Assembly (NCBI GenBank): GCA_036784855.1
Contig: JAZDSV010000046.1
Span: 35,331-99,330, forward strand
Source: Aphelidium insulamus
Lineage: Eukaryota; Aphelidiomycota; Aphelidea; Aphelidiaceae
Direction: 5' to 3'
Length of the DNA stretch: 64,000 nucleotides
Below, piece by piece: positions 44,093 to 55,553 of this stretch. Under the pieces are notes generated by a model. The model worked only from the letters and a program-made list of their open reading frames with translations. It ran no database searches and was not told the origin of the DNA. The position numbers and the translations under genes were made by a program. Each line of letters begins with the position of its first letter. Within the stretch, counting starts at the first letter, position 1.

Positions 44093-46514
44093 CTAAAGGC
44101 CTCCATGAATGCTTCCACCGCCACCACCGCCATATCCGCCACCAAGACCAAAGCGCTGCTGTTGGCCATGTTGATTGAGCTGACGAGCAGGGTCGAAACG
44201 GTTCGAGTCGTGCGTACCTCCCGGGGCAATGTAGTCGGCACTCTGTCGACCACTGCTCTTGCCCCAAATGGATTTGACCGGGTTCATATCGGCGGCAGCC
44301 ACAGCAGTGCGGGCATGCTGTGGCTGCTTCCTACCGCTTCCACCACCAGCAAACGACGAAAACGCCAAATCATCATCGTAGTAGCCAAATGTCGCGGACT
44401 GGTGGTGATGCTGATTCAGTGGAATAGAGCTCTTGGTCCCGCCGCGAGCCAGGTGATCGTTGGCACTATGGTGGTGGTGGTGGTGCTGCTGCTGCAAGTG
44501 CATACCCGTCATTCCGTATGCCAAGTCCTCGACATCGACAGTGGATTCGCGGTGCAGCGAACTGAGCACATCGTTAATGTCCCACTCGTCCCCAAAGTCG
44601 TCACTGCTGCCAGGCTTGACTCCGACTTGAGGGTGTGCGAGCATGCTGCCGCCAGATGCCTGCTGGAAGGATTGTCCGCCACTCAATGAACGCATTCCTG
44701 AGCCAATGGGGGCAAGGGTGGCAGTTGACGACACATGCTGCGGCATTCCTTGAGATGGCATCGTTGACAGTGTCAGTGAATCCTTGTACAGCTGCTTCAA
44801 AAACTTTTCTCGATTGTGCGAGCGGTTGGTGCGGTTCTTGTCCTTGTCCACGCAGTACATCCAGATTCGTGTGCGGTATATCTGGTACAAGTCGCGCACC
44901 AGAGTTCGGAAATCGATGCGGGGCGACGGCTGATTTGGATAGAACTGCGGCAGCGTAACGGAGAAGAAAAATGTGAGCTTTCGACGATCCCACTGATACT
45001 CGGCATCTATAATGGCCATTGGCAACTTCCACTACAGAAATGATTATTACACTTTCAACTTCAATGCACATAATTGTAGTTACCTCCTGAACTTTGTATT
45101 GGCCGACTGCAATAGCATTGATCTCGTCTCTAATTTTGCTTAGCAATGACTCAATTTCGACCGGCTGTGCCAGGCGGTAAATCTTTTTCGGAAAATTCGA
45201 CGCACTCTGCGGCGGTGGCTGCATGCACCCACTGCCCATAGCCATGGCTTCCTCCATCTCAAAGGTCGGCGAGTCCCGCTGGCCGCTCAGAGAGCTGGTG
45301 GAGTTTCGACGTGGTAGTGGCACCTTGATATTGTCCATTATAACTCGGCCCAGGTCTTCGCCACGGTCCGCCTCCACAACCACATAGTCGCCGATATTGA
45401 CCGGGAACTGGATTTCGTTCGGGATGTAGAAGGTATCGGTGCGGCCACTGGTGAACTGGATTAGATAGCATGTGAGGGAGTTGGCGGTGGGTGCGGCCAT
45501 TGCATTTGCCAGATACTTTTCATACGAGTCGCGGCTTGGCGGCTCCATGGCGTCTGTGCCACCGCTTGAAATAGGGTGGCCAGCAGTGGATGTGCAAGCC
45601 TTTTTGAATCCGTCGAATGATGCCGAAGAAGACATGGCAGTGCTGTTGCTGCTATTGCTCGAATTTGCCGTCAGAGGTTCAAAATTTTCAAATGCCCAAC
45701 TCGGACGGCGGCTTATTGTCTGCTCACCGCCCTTGGCACCACTCGACGGCTGACTAAACACATCCTCGCTGATGTCAGGGAGCAGATGTGCCAAATGCTG
45801 TCCATGCTGCTTCAGAGAGTTTTGGTGTGGCTGATGCTGTTGCTGTTGAATGACAATCGATGACGCGCCCATCCCAACTGCCGAACTGGTGTTGGTGGGA
45901 GTGCTGCTAGGCGTCGACAATGGATTGAATCCGCCAAAGCGTGATGGCATGGAATAGCGACGTGAATGAGCGGGGCTAGGCTCTCCAAAGTGTCGCGCAG
46001 ACTGGACAGTGCGCAGCATGGACGAAGATGGTGGCGCTATAGAGTCTGCAGTCGTCTGGCGAGTCGAACTGGTCAATAGATCACCTTCATGCTGCTGCTC
46101 CTCCTCCTCCACCAAGCGATCACGGTTATCGTCTTCAGGGTTACCGTCCAAGGTCAGATTGCGAGGATCTTCCACGGCAGCGTCACGCACGCCATCATCA
46201 GCAGCATTACGTCTCTCAACCGAGATATGATCAGCGCCAGCCATGGCCATTGGAGCGGAAGTGGAAGCAGTGGTATTGGAATGTGAGCCGCTGTTGTTGG
46301 ACAGTCTCATCGCCGCAGCTCGTGCATAGGACAGCGTAGTCTCTACGCCGCTGGAGGGAGACGAGAACGGCGACGTGTTGTTACTGCTACCGCTGTCGGT
46401 AACGGGCGTGGGTGACGGTGCGGGCGTAGATAGGAACGCCATGTCCACACGGCGGGTCTTGTCGCCTGTTTGAACGCGTTCAGGCGACGCGACTGGAGTG
46501 AATTCTGCCACCAT
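44093..46514 (-). CDS. PSP1 C-terminal domain protein
   Basis: Exons 46514-45084 and 45031-44093 give 789 residues. Residues 1-340 are disordered, rich in Ser/Gln/Asn. The PSP1 domain spans about 345-535: YLIQFTSGRTDTFYIP, GDYVVVEADRGEDLG, KKIYRLAQPVEIESLL, then across the intron KWKLPMAIIDAEYQ-type sequence (WKLPMAIIDAEYQWDRRKL), DFRTLVRDLYQIYRTRIWM. The tail is low complexity with a His run and Gly repeats. Fungal proteins with this domain include yeast Psp1, linked to P-bodies and translation. The splice junction falls inside the conserved domain and restores it, which supports the model. Confidence 0.88.
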
Positions 46515-47548
46515 GCTTGCGAAGTGGTATCTAGTCTAGAAGCAATGAGTGACTGGAGTCAAATAGACGAAAGAATGCGGTAAACTCACCCCGATTGTAG
46601 GCAGCTATATGAAAAGCCAGAGGGACACGTCAGCGCGCACACACACCGGCGGGTCAGCGTGCACGGAGCACAGAGGTTCAGACGACTGCAGGTCAGAGAG
46701 CCAATAAGAGCAGTGGACGGGCTGTCTGAAGGCGCGGCTATGGGCAAGCGTGCGTATGAAGCAGTGGGCGGACAAACCGGACCGAAGATGACTGAAGCAA
46801 AGACGCAATGCAATGCAAGGCGCTCTGAACGGGCGGCGGTCGATCGAAACAAAAATGGAGCGCCACACTTGCTGCGCCCCTCAATTCCATTGTTCGCCAA
46901 ATTTACATCAGCTTCTTCATGCGCGCGTGTTTCTACCTGCGTGCTTTCCATCTGCTGTTAGTCGAACACGGTGTGCCACATCATTGCTTGAATAAGCGTG
47001 ATGCTGCGTTGGAAATGCACAGCTACAAGGTTGTTTAGTGGCCACTAATTATTACTTGTAGAGCATCTCTCTGGTATATTTTTCTATACAAAGCATACGA
47101 AATCTCATAGTGTACTTAACAATTGTACTGTTGAACCCATTACAATGGTCGCAACATCCTTCTAGGCTCGATAGAGTTTCCAAGGAGCAGTTCCATTAAG
47201 ATTAAGAGAAGATTTACCATTTAGAACCACGCGATAGCCAAGAAGCAATACATCGAGCAAATCTTAACGATACTTAAAAAGTACATCGAGCAAATCTTTA
47301 ACCATACTCAAGAAGTACATCGAGCAAAGTTTTCCCATACTCATCCTACTATTTAATACAATTGATTGTACTTGCATGCATCATTGCGTGTTTGACATAG
47401 TCAAGGGGCTTCATACCCTCTGATTGGCTAGGAAATGCTTCGGTCAAGGTCGGGGCGGAAAACGTGTAAAACGCGCGACTGAAAGTTTTCGCACTTTGCT
47501 TCCACCTCAGAGAAGTAAATACACACACATACATACACGGAAGCAAAA
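46515..47548. other. intergenic region, divergent upstream DNA
   Basis: Between the PSP1 and nucleolin-like genes. Contains weak ORFs near 46586-46951 that I do not accept, and a three-unit tandem repeat at 47238-47335. Confidence 0.5.
47238..47335. repeat. tandem repeat, three units of about 35 bp
   Basis: Each unit holds TACATCGAGCAAATCTT or a close variant followed by an ACT-CAAGAAG spacer. It lies about 210 bp upstream of the nucleolin-like start codon. Confidence 0.75.
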
Positions 47549-49262
47549 ATGGGAAATACACGCGTCGAGAAGAAGAAATCGTCCAGCAAGAGCGCAGTCG
47601 CCGCGCCTGTCGACATCAAGAAGGTGAAGAAGGAGAAGGTGGCCAAAGTTGCGGCGCCAGTCGTCGTCAAGACCACCGAGATCATGTCCTCGTCCAAGAA
47701 GTCCAAAAAGACCAAGGCTGCACCGCCACCGCCGCCACCCAAGGTCGTGGAAGAAGGTATTGCGTGCTGTGCTGTGCTTTTATCTCGTTACGTTTTCTGA
47801 TTGTGTGCATTAGAGTCGTCTGATGAGGAGTCTTCTGACTCGGATGCCGCGTCCTCCGCCAGGCAAGTATCCTTTTTACTCTCCTTTTCTATTTCTTTAT
47901 TTCTTATTTCTTATTTTGTTTTTCAGTGAGGAGGAAGTGCCCGTCAAGGCCGCAGAGGCTTCTTCTTCTGACTCTAGCAACTCGGACGACGAGGAAGAGG
48001 ACGAAGAGTCAGACTCTGACGCGTCCGATAATGACGAAGAGGTCAAGGTGGCCGCGCCAAAGGTCGCCGCGGTGGCCGATGCCAAGGACGATGATAGCAG
48101 CAGCGACTCTGAAGAGGAAGATGCCGACTCCGACGCGTCATCTTCGTCATCTGAAGACGAGGCAACTGATGCGGCAGCTGTCAAGGCCGACGCCGAGTCT
48201 AGTGATGAAGAGGCGTCGGAAGCCGAAGAGGAGTCCGACTCTGGCTCCGACTCTGGCTCCGGCTCCGATTCAGACTCTGACGAGGATGAGGACGAGGAGG
48301 AAGAGAATGAGGCCCCGGCCGCCAACAACAAGCGCGCTGCCGAGGACGCCATTGCCGACGCTCCCGTCCAGGAAAAGAAGCAAAAGGCCGCTGATGCGCC
48401 CGCTGGCGCTTCCAGCACCGTCCGATTCGGACAGCTCGCCTGGGCCGTCACCGACGACGTGCTGCGTGAGGCCGTGGAGAGCGGCGGTTTGAAGACGGTC
48501 AGCTGCCGTGTGATTATGGACCGCGACACTGGCCGGTCACGTGGACTTGCCTTTGTGCAGTTTGCCTCGCCCGCAGACGCTCAGACCGCCATCGCCAACT
48601 TTGACGGCCAGGAGCTGGAGGGACGCCCTGTGCGCGTCTCCATCGCCGAGGACCCGGCACCGCGTGACAACTCGTCGCGCCCGCAGAACAAGTTCCAAAA
48701 GAGCGAGGGCCCGACCAACCCGCCCAGCAACACGCTGTTTGTGGGCAACATCAGCTGGAACAGCACCGAGGAATCCCTGCGCGAGTCGTTTGGGCAGTAT
48801 GGCGATCTGGTCGGCCTGCGCATGCCCACCGACCCGGAGACTGGCCGCTTCAAGGGGTAAGCTACCTCTATGTGAACTATGATTGTAGGATGATGAATGC
48901 TTACCGCAATGCGTAGATTTGCGTACGTCGAGTACGGCTCGGTGGACGCTGCCCAGGTTGCCATTGAGGGCCTGAAGGACTTTGAGATTGACGGTCGCAA
49001 CTTGCGCCTGGACTTTGCTACTGTTCGCACCGGTGGAGGTGGCGGTGGTGGTGGCGGCTTTGGAGGCCGCGGAGGTGGTCGCGGCGGTGGCCGTGGCGGT
49101 CGCGGCGGAAGCTTTGGTGGTCGTGGTGGTGGACGTGGCGGTAACTTTGGCGGTCGTGGCGGTGGCCGCGGTGCTCCTCGAGGTGGCCGTGGCGGCTCGT
49201 TCGGCGCCCGCAATGGCTCCATCCAGCAGTTTGAGGGCAAGAAGATGACCTTTGACGATTAG
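47549..49262 (+). CDS. nucleolin/Gar2/Nsr1-type nucleolar protein
   Basis: Exons 47549-47756, 47814-47862, 47927-48856 and 48917-49262 give 510 residues. Residues 1-70 are Lys-rich. About 70-240 is an alternating Ser/Asp/Glu region. RRM1 is at about 248-325 (RGLAFVQF as RNP1) and RRM2 at about 353-430 (TLFVGNISW as RNP2, GRFKGFAYVEY as RNP1). The end is an RGG/FGG region at about 435-495. This order defines the nucleolin/Gar2/Nsr1 group, which acts in pre-rRNA processing. Intron 47863-47926 has a GCAAGT donor; the nearby GT gives an immediate stop. The last intron splits RNP1 and is confirmed by it. Confidence 0.9.
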
Positions 49263-49790
49263 AGAAGGGACATATTTCAAGGAGAAGAATATTTGCGTAC
49301 TCGGCCCGCTATCGTTTCTATAAATTGAAATAGAACAAAAAACCGGACATTGCATTCATGATAACTGTTATGCTTAGTCATTCGGTTGACAGTGTCGAGT
49401 ACTAAAAGTGACCATCCTCATGGTGAGGACCTAATCCATGTGGATGGATATATGTTAATGGAGTGGCGGTTGCAATTGCTCTTTCACACCACACCGGCAA
49501 CCACGGCTGCCATCTCCTTGCATTAAAGAGTATAATGCGTCTCCAGAGTCCGTTACTTATCCTCTTAATAAATGTGTTCGCACAGATGTTACCAAGGACG
49601 CCAAAAAAAATTACTCCATTTGCACAATGATAAAGTAGCTTTAGTGCGGCTTCAAGGCACCTTGAAATACTTTACGTGAGTACTTTATGTGCCAGCAGCA
49701 ATTATTATTAAATGTCTTAAGGTTCTTCTGTTCTCCAGCACTGTGACGGTGACAAATCGCTGACTTCAATACACAATTCAACACAATTCT
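49263..49790. other. intergenic region
   Basis: 3' flank of the nucleolin-like gene and 5' flank of Exo70. I looked for a small RNA and could not support one. Confidence 0.5.
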
Positions 49791-52523
49791 ATGGCAGCAT
49801 CAATTGAGCAGCGCCGCGCCACACTGGCAGCCGGCACGGCACAACTGCATACCATGCAGCAGTCGTTGCAGCATGCACGCACTCTGGCCAGCCAGACCGA
49901 CACAGTGCTGGATGGATTTGACAGCCGGTTGCAGCGGCTAGAGCTGGCAGTCACCACGCTGCACCAGGCCACGCAGACCATGTCGCGCGTGCATGACAAC
50001 ATGGCTGCGGCTCTGGCACGGCTAGACACCGTGGTCGGCTACTTTAATGCCGCCTCACTGCATGCCGGCCTGCTGGGCAGTCAAGATGAGGCGGTGGTGG
50101 GCGGGCGACGATTCCTGCGCGCGCTGGATGAGTGCCGCGAGGCTTTGGTGTTCCTGGCGGCGGCTAAACTGCGCGACGGTGACACTGCAGTTGGCCGGCT
50201 GCGGCAGCTGGTCAACGGGGCAGCAGTGCAACTAGAACGGGTTCTCCGTTCGCGGCTGCGACACCTCAGCGCTGGTTCGTCTCTGATTGTATTATTTCAT
50301 GACTGTTCTTTACACTGCTCTAATGCCATCATGCTTTGCTGTCTTCACACTGATGCAAGTACTAAGCTATTACGCGGATGTATGTAATAAATATAAATAC
50401 ATACAGAGTAGTATTGATTTTAATGCAGTATATTTACTACACTCCGTTAATGTTGTTTGTATGACGTTAATACACTTTGTATATTACCAGCAATACCATA
50501 CTCATTAATACAGAACTGGAGGGCGAGAGAGTTAAGAATACTCAGAAAGAGAGCAGTGAAGATGGTGTCAAGGTGGCCGAGTTGGCGGCCTATCTCAGTG
50601 CATACGAAGCAGATGCCGACCTGCACGGAACAATGACCGCGCCTCCCACCTCATACCTTCGCACTGTCACTGAAGTGCGGTCTGAGCGGCTGGTGTCGGC
50701 ATTGCATCCGCTGGCGCTGAGCACTGTTGCGGCACTAGGCGGAATACGCACTACTGCCGACAATTCATCGCCAGCAGGCAGCAAGACGGTGACTGCCACG
50801 CGAAGCACGGGAAAGACAATTGGCGATGGTGGTGGTGCCTATGTTCGCGGCTCTACTCCGTTCATTGCGTACACAGAGTCCCTGCTGACACAAATTACGG
50901 CCGAACTGGCCTTCATGCAGCAGATACTACTGACTTCTCCATCATACGCTGATGGCGACCAGCAACTACAGCAGCGATCCTCCTACCGTGGCCGTCCATC
51001 TTCGGTGACAATGTCCCGTGGACGCCAGCGCTCACAGCTCGTATCTGCGATGGAGTCGACATGCAAGCCTGCCATGGACCGCTATGCGGAGACGGTGGAT
51101 ATTGTATTGGGCGGCGGCGGCAGCGGTCGAAACAGCCACCACCAGCATCATCAATCTTCATCGGCGCAGTCGTCACAACCAGCGCTGCAATCATCCGCAG
51201 GTGCACTTATATCGGGCCCGTCTGCCTCAAACAGCAGCGGCAATGGATCGTCTTCTGGAGACTCTCAGCGCGACCTGTGCCTGGTGTTGGACTGTCTGGA
51301 CGCGCTGCTACGGCTGATGAGCGAGCATGCAGACCACGAAAAGTGGCTGGAAGCGCTGTGTAATTGTGGGCGCCGTGCCGGGGATATGGATGCACACATT
51401 GTGCAGTTTGTGCAGAGCGCTGTGCACACCTTGCCACGGTTTATCGACGGGATTCGCACGTCGGCTACCAAGTCCACCAACCTGCCGGACGATGGCACCG
51501 TGCACGAGATGACCAGCGATGCGCTTTCATTTCTGCGCCGCCTCTGTGATTATGGTGACTGTGTCGAGACGCTGCTCCTCCTGTTCCCCGCCGACAGCCA
51601 GTGGGCCCCACTGCTTCTGCCGGTGGCCTCATACTCTGGCACCGGTGCATCGGCCGCCCTATCCCCCACATCGGGTGCTACACCCAACTACGCGGCGTCT
51701 CCGGTGGCGGTGGCGTCTGGTCTGGATGTTGGCGTGATACTCGGCCGCGTCACAACTGCCCGTGCCAAAGTGCGCAAGATCAGTGATGGCAGTGCGGACA
51801 GTGGCGCCCATTATCTGCGCATGCGACAATACTTCACCGACGCTTGCCTGTCGCTCGTCACCAATTTGGAGACAAAGGCGCGCGGCTACAAAAAGTCCTC
51901 GGCTGCCGCTTCGTCTGCGCTGAGCAGCGTCGGAGATTCCAAATCGGCGGCTACAGCTGATAAACGCCCGATCTTGGCCACGATATTTTTGCTGAACAAC
52001 TATCATTACATAATGAAGGTGGCTCGCGGACACGCAGCGCTACAGGGAATGGTTGGCGACGATACGTTGGCGCAGATTGACCGCCGCCTGCGCCAAGAGT
52101 TTGATGTATACATGCAGAGCTGGCAGCCGCTATTGTCTTGTCTAATGGTATGTGATATTGTTAATCTAGTTTTTGTTATTATTTTCTTACTACTCGGTCC
52201 AGGACACTGCGCCCGTGCAGCCGGGAGCAGCCAAGTCGCAACTCTCCAAGCAGGAGCGCCAGGCAATCAAGGACAAGTTCAAACGCTTCAACGACGAGTT
52301 TGAAGAGTGCTTTCGGTCGCAGAAGAAATACGCCGTACCCGACACCGACTTGCGCTCGCAGCTCATCAAGGACATTAAACAGCTGGTGATGCCAATGTAC
52401 TCGCGTTTCCTGGACCGGTACAGCAAGGTCCAGTTCACGGAGCAGCCGGCAAAATATCTTAAATTTGACGTCAACATGCTGGACATGATGTTGAACAAGT
52501 TCTTTGATCCCAGCGCTCATTAA
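49791..52523 (+). CDS. EXO70: exocyst subunit Exo70
   Basis: Exons 49791-50274, 50514-52147 and 52203-52523 give 812 residues. The N-terminus is a long coiled coil (LQHARTLASQTD, LQRLELAVTTLHQ). The middle carries large Ser/Gly/His inserts. The C-terminus has the family signature: ILATIFLLNNYHYIM, SKQERQAIKDKFKRFNDEFEE, VPDTDLRSQLIKDIK, PMYSRFLDRY, KYLKFDVNMLDMML and a final FFDPS. Exo70 tethers secretory vesicles to the plasma membrane through phosphoinositides and Rho GTPases. Both introns are GT-AG and keep frame. Confidence 0.9.
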
Positions 52524-53531
52524 AGTTCTTATTATTTAATTAACATGCACATTGAGATGCTAATTCAGATTTTAATGAAAAGTTCAAATGTATAACTTGT
52601 TCGTATATTGGGACTCACTTGAACACACGACACACGGTAAACCGCTTTATGTTCTGCGTGAGGTCACTCGACAAATATAAAAGGCCGCAACAACACGTTT
52701 CTCTTAAAGCAAAGTCATATCAGCGCTTACACAACATGTCGTACAATACACAACTGAATAGTTCTGGGTAACTGAGATGCCATCTAGAGTATTGCCATTG
52801 GCCAAGTTGGACTTGACGACGGCCATGAAAGAGCGGCTATTTTTAGCCAGGACCCACCGTCCTCTTCTACACCAATTCTGCACTTCCTGCAACGACATAC
52901 GCTCAACCAACTCTCTCTCTCATACACACACACAACCAACCAACCAACCTACAGAACATGTCACTGATCGCCACATTTTACACGGCCGAGTCCGTGGCAC
53001 TGCCAACATGCAACACCAGCCAGTCAGCCGTTGGCAACCAGTCAGCGCGCACTCGAAAGCCACGCAGGCATGCATCCACCACGTGGACAGTACAACAGCA
53101 GACTAACATCCGCCAGACTGCGCCCAATGAAGAACGGCCACCGTTGTGCCGTGTGGTTGGCCAAATGTGGTCGGCTCGCCATCCGAACGGCCATACACAT
53201 GTACGCCGAGTGGGAGCAGAGTCGGGTGATTGCTCGGCATCGCAACGTCTAGCCGGGTATCAGCCTAACGTACCGTAACAATTGCACCTACACTCCCACC
53301 CACGGGAACAATATCATGAATAGAGTGTCATCATATGTCAACTGCATCCGCACAGTGTGCCTGTGGAGCAACACTGACGGGCGCGCACTGTTTGCGTGTG
53401 GGAGACCACTGATGACATGAACAGAACACTGCCACGTCATCGGTGTGACATGGCAGACACTCACATTTAAGCAGTGTGTGTGCTGTGAGCTCTAGCGCGG
53501 AGCACACAGTCTATCGGAGCAGACACCACCT
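52524..53531. other. intergenic region with weak ORFs
   Basis: Two overlapping plus-strand frames at 52958-53278 and 53031-53252 are open for about 100 and 70 codons. The second has a protein-like end (KCGRLAIRTAIHMYAEWEQ). Neither has a recognisable domain or clear start, so I do not call a gene. Confidence 0.35.
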
Positions 53532-53931
53532 TTATTGTGGGGCCGTCAGATGGACGCGGCAGAGACGGCGCTGCTCGGCACAAGCGGTGCCTGGGAGTCC
53601 AGCGAGCCGCGCTGCTGTGACTTGAGCAGCATCCACTCGATTTCCAGCTGGAGCTCCCAGGCCGCGTCGTCTGCGCCAGCTCTTTGTCGCCTTCCGGGTA
53701 CACCGTGAATGCCGAGGCCCGCCCTTGTTGCGGTCCAGCGAGAGGCGGTGTCGCAACCAGCGCCCACCGCGCTTAATGAACTTCCAAAAGCGAAGTGCCA
53801 AGGAATCAAGATAAAATATAACGCACTTACCGACGCGGCTTGCGGTCACGGTTGTTCCCGGTGACCGTCAGTGAGGCCACAGTGGCAACTGCGCGAGTGG
53901 AAGCGGCGATTGCGGAATTGTTGCAGGAAAG
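53532..53931 (-). CDS. small protein with mitochondrial-like leader, model uncertain
   Basis: A possible first exon (53931-53824) encodes MLSCNNSAIAASTRAVATVA, like a mitochondrial presequence, ending at a GTAAGT donor. Downstream, protein-like sequence with good codon bias appears in three different frames in turn: RFWKFIKRGGRWLRHRLSLD, then SAFTVYPEGDKELAQ, then DDAAWELQLEIEWMLLKSQQ. The order loosely recalls the ATP12 F1-assembly chaperone, but this is weak. Either small introns, frameshifts or decay explain the frame changes. I cannot give one reliable model. Confidence 0.3.
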
Positions 53932-54286
53932 CATTGTTTGATACAGCGGTAGTCGTGGTGATGGTGCTAGGAAAGGCAAGGCAAGGAGATGGGCGGGCAA
54001 GGGAAGGAGCGTTAACTATTTATAGCTCCTGTATGTGATGTTTGTTGTGTGGGCTGATGTGTTGCTTGCCATGGCAACAAATACTACAGCCGGCAATTTG
54101 CAGTACAGTCTACAATGGTGGCAACGACTGACATGGAACCAACTGTTTGTCAGTTTCGCACATCCCATTTTACAGGTAACACGTACAACTGCAGTGCCAT
54201 ACGGTAGGTCTATAGGAGAATATATATTGTCACATGAATTGTGAAAATGTCTGTATATATATATTTTCACCTGATTGTCCATCTTA
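53932..54286. other. intergenic region
   Basis: Short ORFs on both strands without protein-like character. No gene called. Confidence 0.45.
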
Positions 54287-55243
54287 TTAGCATGCAGTGA
54301 CCGGTTCCACTAGTACTGATTGCAGCGCCGTGTTGCTAGCCAGTGCGGCGGTAGTGCGGCGAAGGCGAAGGCGAAGGCGAAACAATTTTGGTAGCCAGGT
54401 CCGGCGAACAACCACTTGGTCGGCCCAGCGTACATGCAGATTTGGCGGCTGATTAGCGAACGCCTGGTGCCGTCCAAATAGTTTCAGCTTCAATATCGCC
54501 ATAATGCCCGTGGCGGCTACAGGCACCGTTTCATCGTCTTGCTCGCACTCTACCTCGTACAGCGTGCGCACATCGTCGTCACTATTCGGTGCTGGTATCG
54601 GTAGACCTAGCCTCATCCGTGTCTGAACAGTGCGCAGTTTTGCCTTTAATTGTTGCATTTTTGTCTTGACTTCCGTGCGGCTGAATGAGTTTCTTGGTTT
54701 CCCGCTACGTACACGCAGTATCGTGGGGCTGTCTTGCATCGCTTCATAAAGGTTTGCCTCGAGTTTGAGCTGGTGGTAGCGCTCTTCCGCGGCCAGCTCG
54801 CCAAAGTACTCGTCCATTTTTGCATGGATTGTGGCCACCTTTTTCTTTTTTCGCTCGCGGGCCTTCTTTGCCGCCTTGTCATCATCAGTGTTGGCAACAG
54901 GAAGTGTAGATGGCGGCGGCGGTGCTGTCGCTTGTAGCACGGAGTCAGGGCGGAATGGAAGCCGCACTACTCGGATAAGCGGCGGATAGTGGGCGGCGTG
55001 AAGGCGGCGTGGGAGTCGGCGTTGTAAAACAGTTTCAGTGGCGGGTGTCACGTCCGGATGGATCAGCGCCACATCCCAGTTCGGAGGCGGTGCGGTAACG
55101 GCTGCGGGTCGATTTGCCCAGAACGACGCACTGTCGCCAAGGATGATGTTGTTTGTGGGTGCAGGCGGCAGGGTGCGGTATCGGAGTTTGCCGGTGCGGA
55201 ATACACTCAGTGGCTGACAACCGTGACTATAGTCGATTGTCAT
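54287..55243 (-). CDS. hypothetical basic coiled-coil protein
   Basis: A 318-residue single-exon ORF. A Pro-rich N-terminus with PPNWDVALIHPDVTP is followed by a strongly basic segment (KKARERKKKKVATIHAKM), a charged helix (EYFGELAAEERYHQLKLE), a second basic helix (TKMQQLKAKLRTVQTRMRLG) and a basic end (RLRLRLRRTTA). This suggests a nuclear or RNA-binding protein, but no family is recognised. Codon use resembles neighbouring genes. Confidence 0.55.
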   Translation of the reverse strand: MTIDYSHGCQPLSVFRTGKLRYRTLPPAPTNNIILGDSASFWANRPAAVTAPPPNWDVALIHPDVTPATETVLQRRLPRRLHAAHYPPLIRVVRLPFRPDSVLQATAPPPPSTLPVANTDDDKAAKKARERKKKKVATIHAKMDEYFGELAAEERYHQLKLEANLYEAMQDSPTILRVRSGKPRNSFSRTEVKTKMQQLKAKLRTVQTRMRLGLPIPAPNSDDDVRTLYEVECEQDDETVPVAATGIMAILKLKLFGRHQAFANQPPNLHVRWADQVVVRRTWLPKLFRLRLRLRRTTAALASNTALQSVLVEPVTAC

Positions 55244-55553
55244 GTGGCGCGTGGTGTTACTGCTGGGGATATACTTGGGGGTTGAGGTCGGTGTTCGCGG
55301 CGACAGGTGAAGAGTACTATTTATATCTCACAGTTTACAGTTGCCAAGAGTGGTTGTCAAGACCTATCCGCTTTGCTCATGCGTCTGCAGGTTCACCAGA
55401 CAGTCCGGTATCGCATCAATATACGGCTTGTGAAAGCATGCTGCAGATATGCTTACTTAGATATCGATACGCGACTGTACCAAACGATTTCCCACAATTT
55501 AGTCAAATTAAAAAGCGAAGGTGTAATTATGCTATTAGATGAAATTTGTCAGA
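55244..55553. other. intergenic region
   Basis: AT-rich, between two minus-strand genes. No gene recognised. Confidence 0.5.

Noticed and set aside
46586-46951. 121-codon minus ORF upstream of the PSP1 gene
   Set aside because: No domain, poor codon character and overlapping open frames on both strands; more likely 5' flank or UTR.
48537-49355. 272-codon minus ORF rich in Thr/Ala
   Set aside because: Antisense of the RRM2 and RGG exons of the nucleolin-like gene.
49380-49600. Possible snoRNA between the nucleolin-like gene and Exo70
   Set aside because: I could not find paired C/D boxes or an H/ACA hairpin layout that I trust.
52958-53278. 106-codon plus ORF after Exo70
   Set aside because: No recognisable domain, and an overlapping frame is equally open; kept only as a note on the intergenic region.
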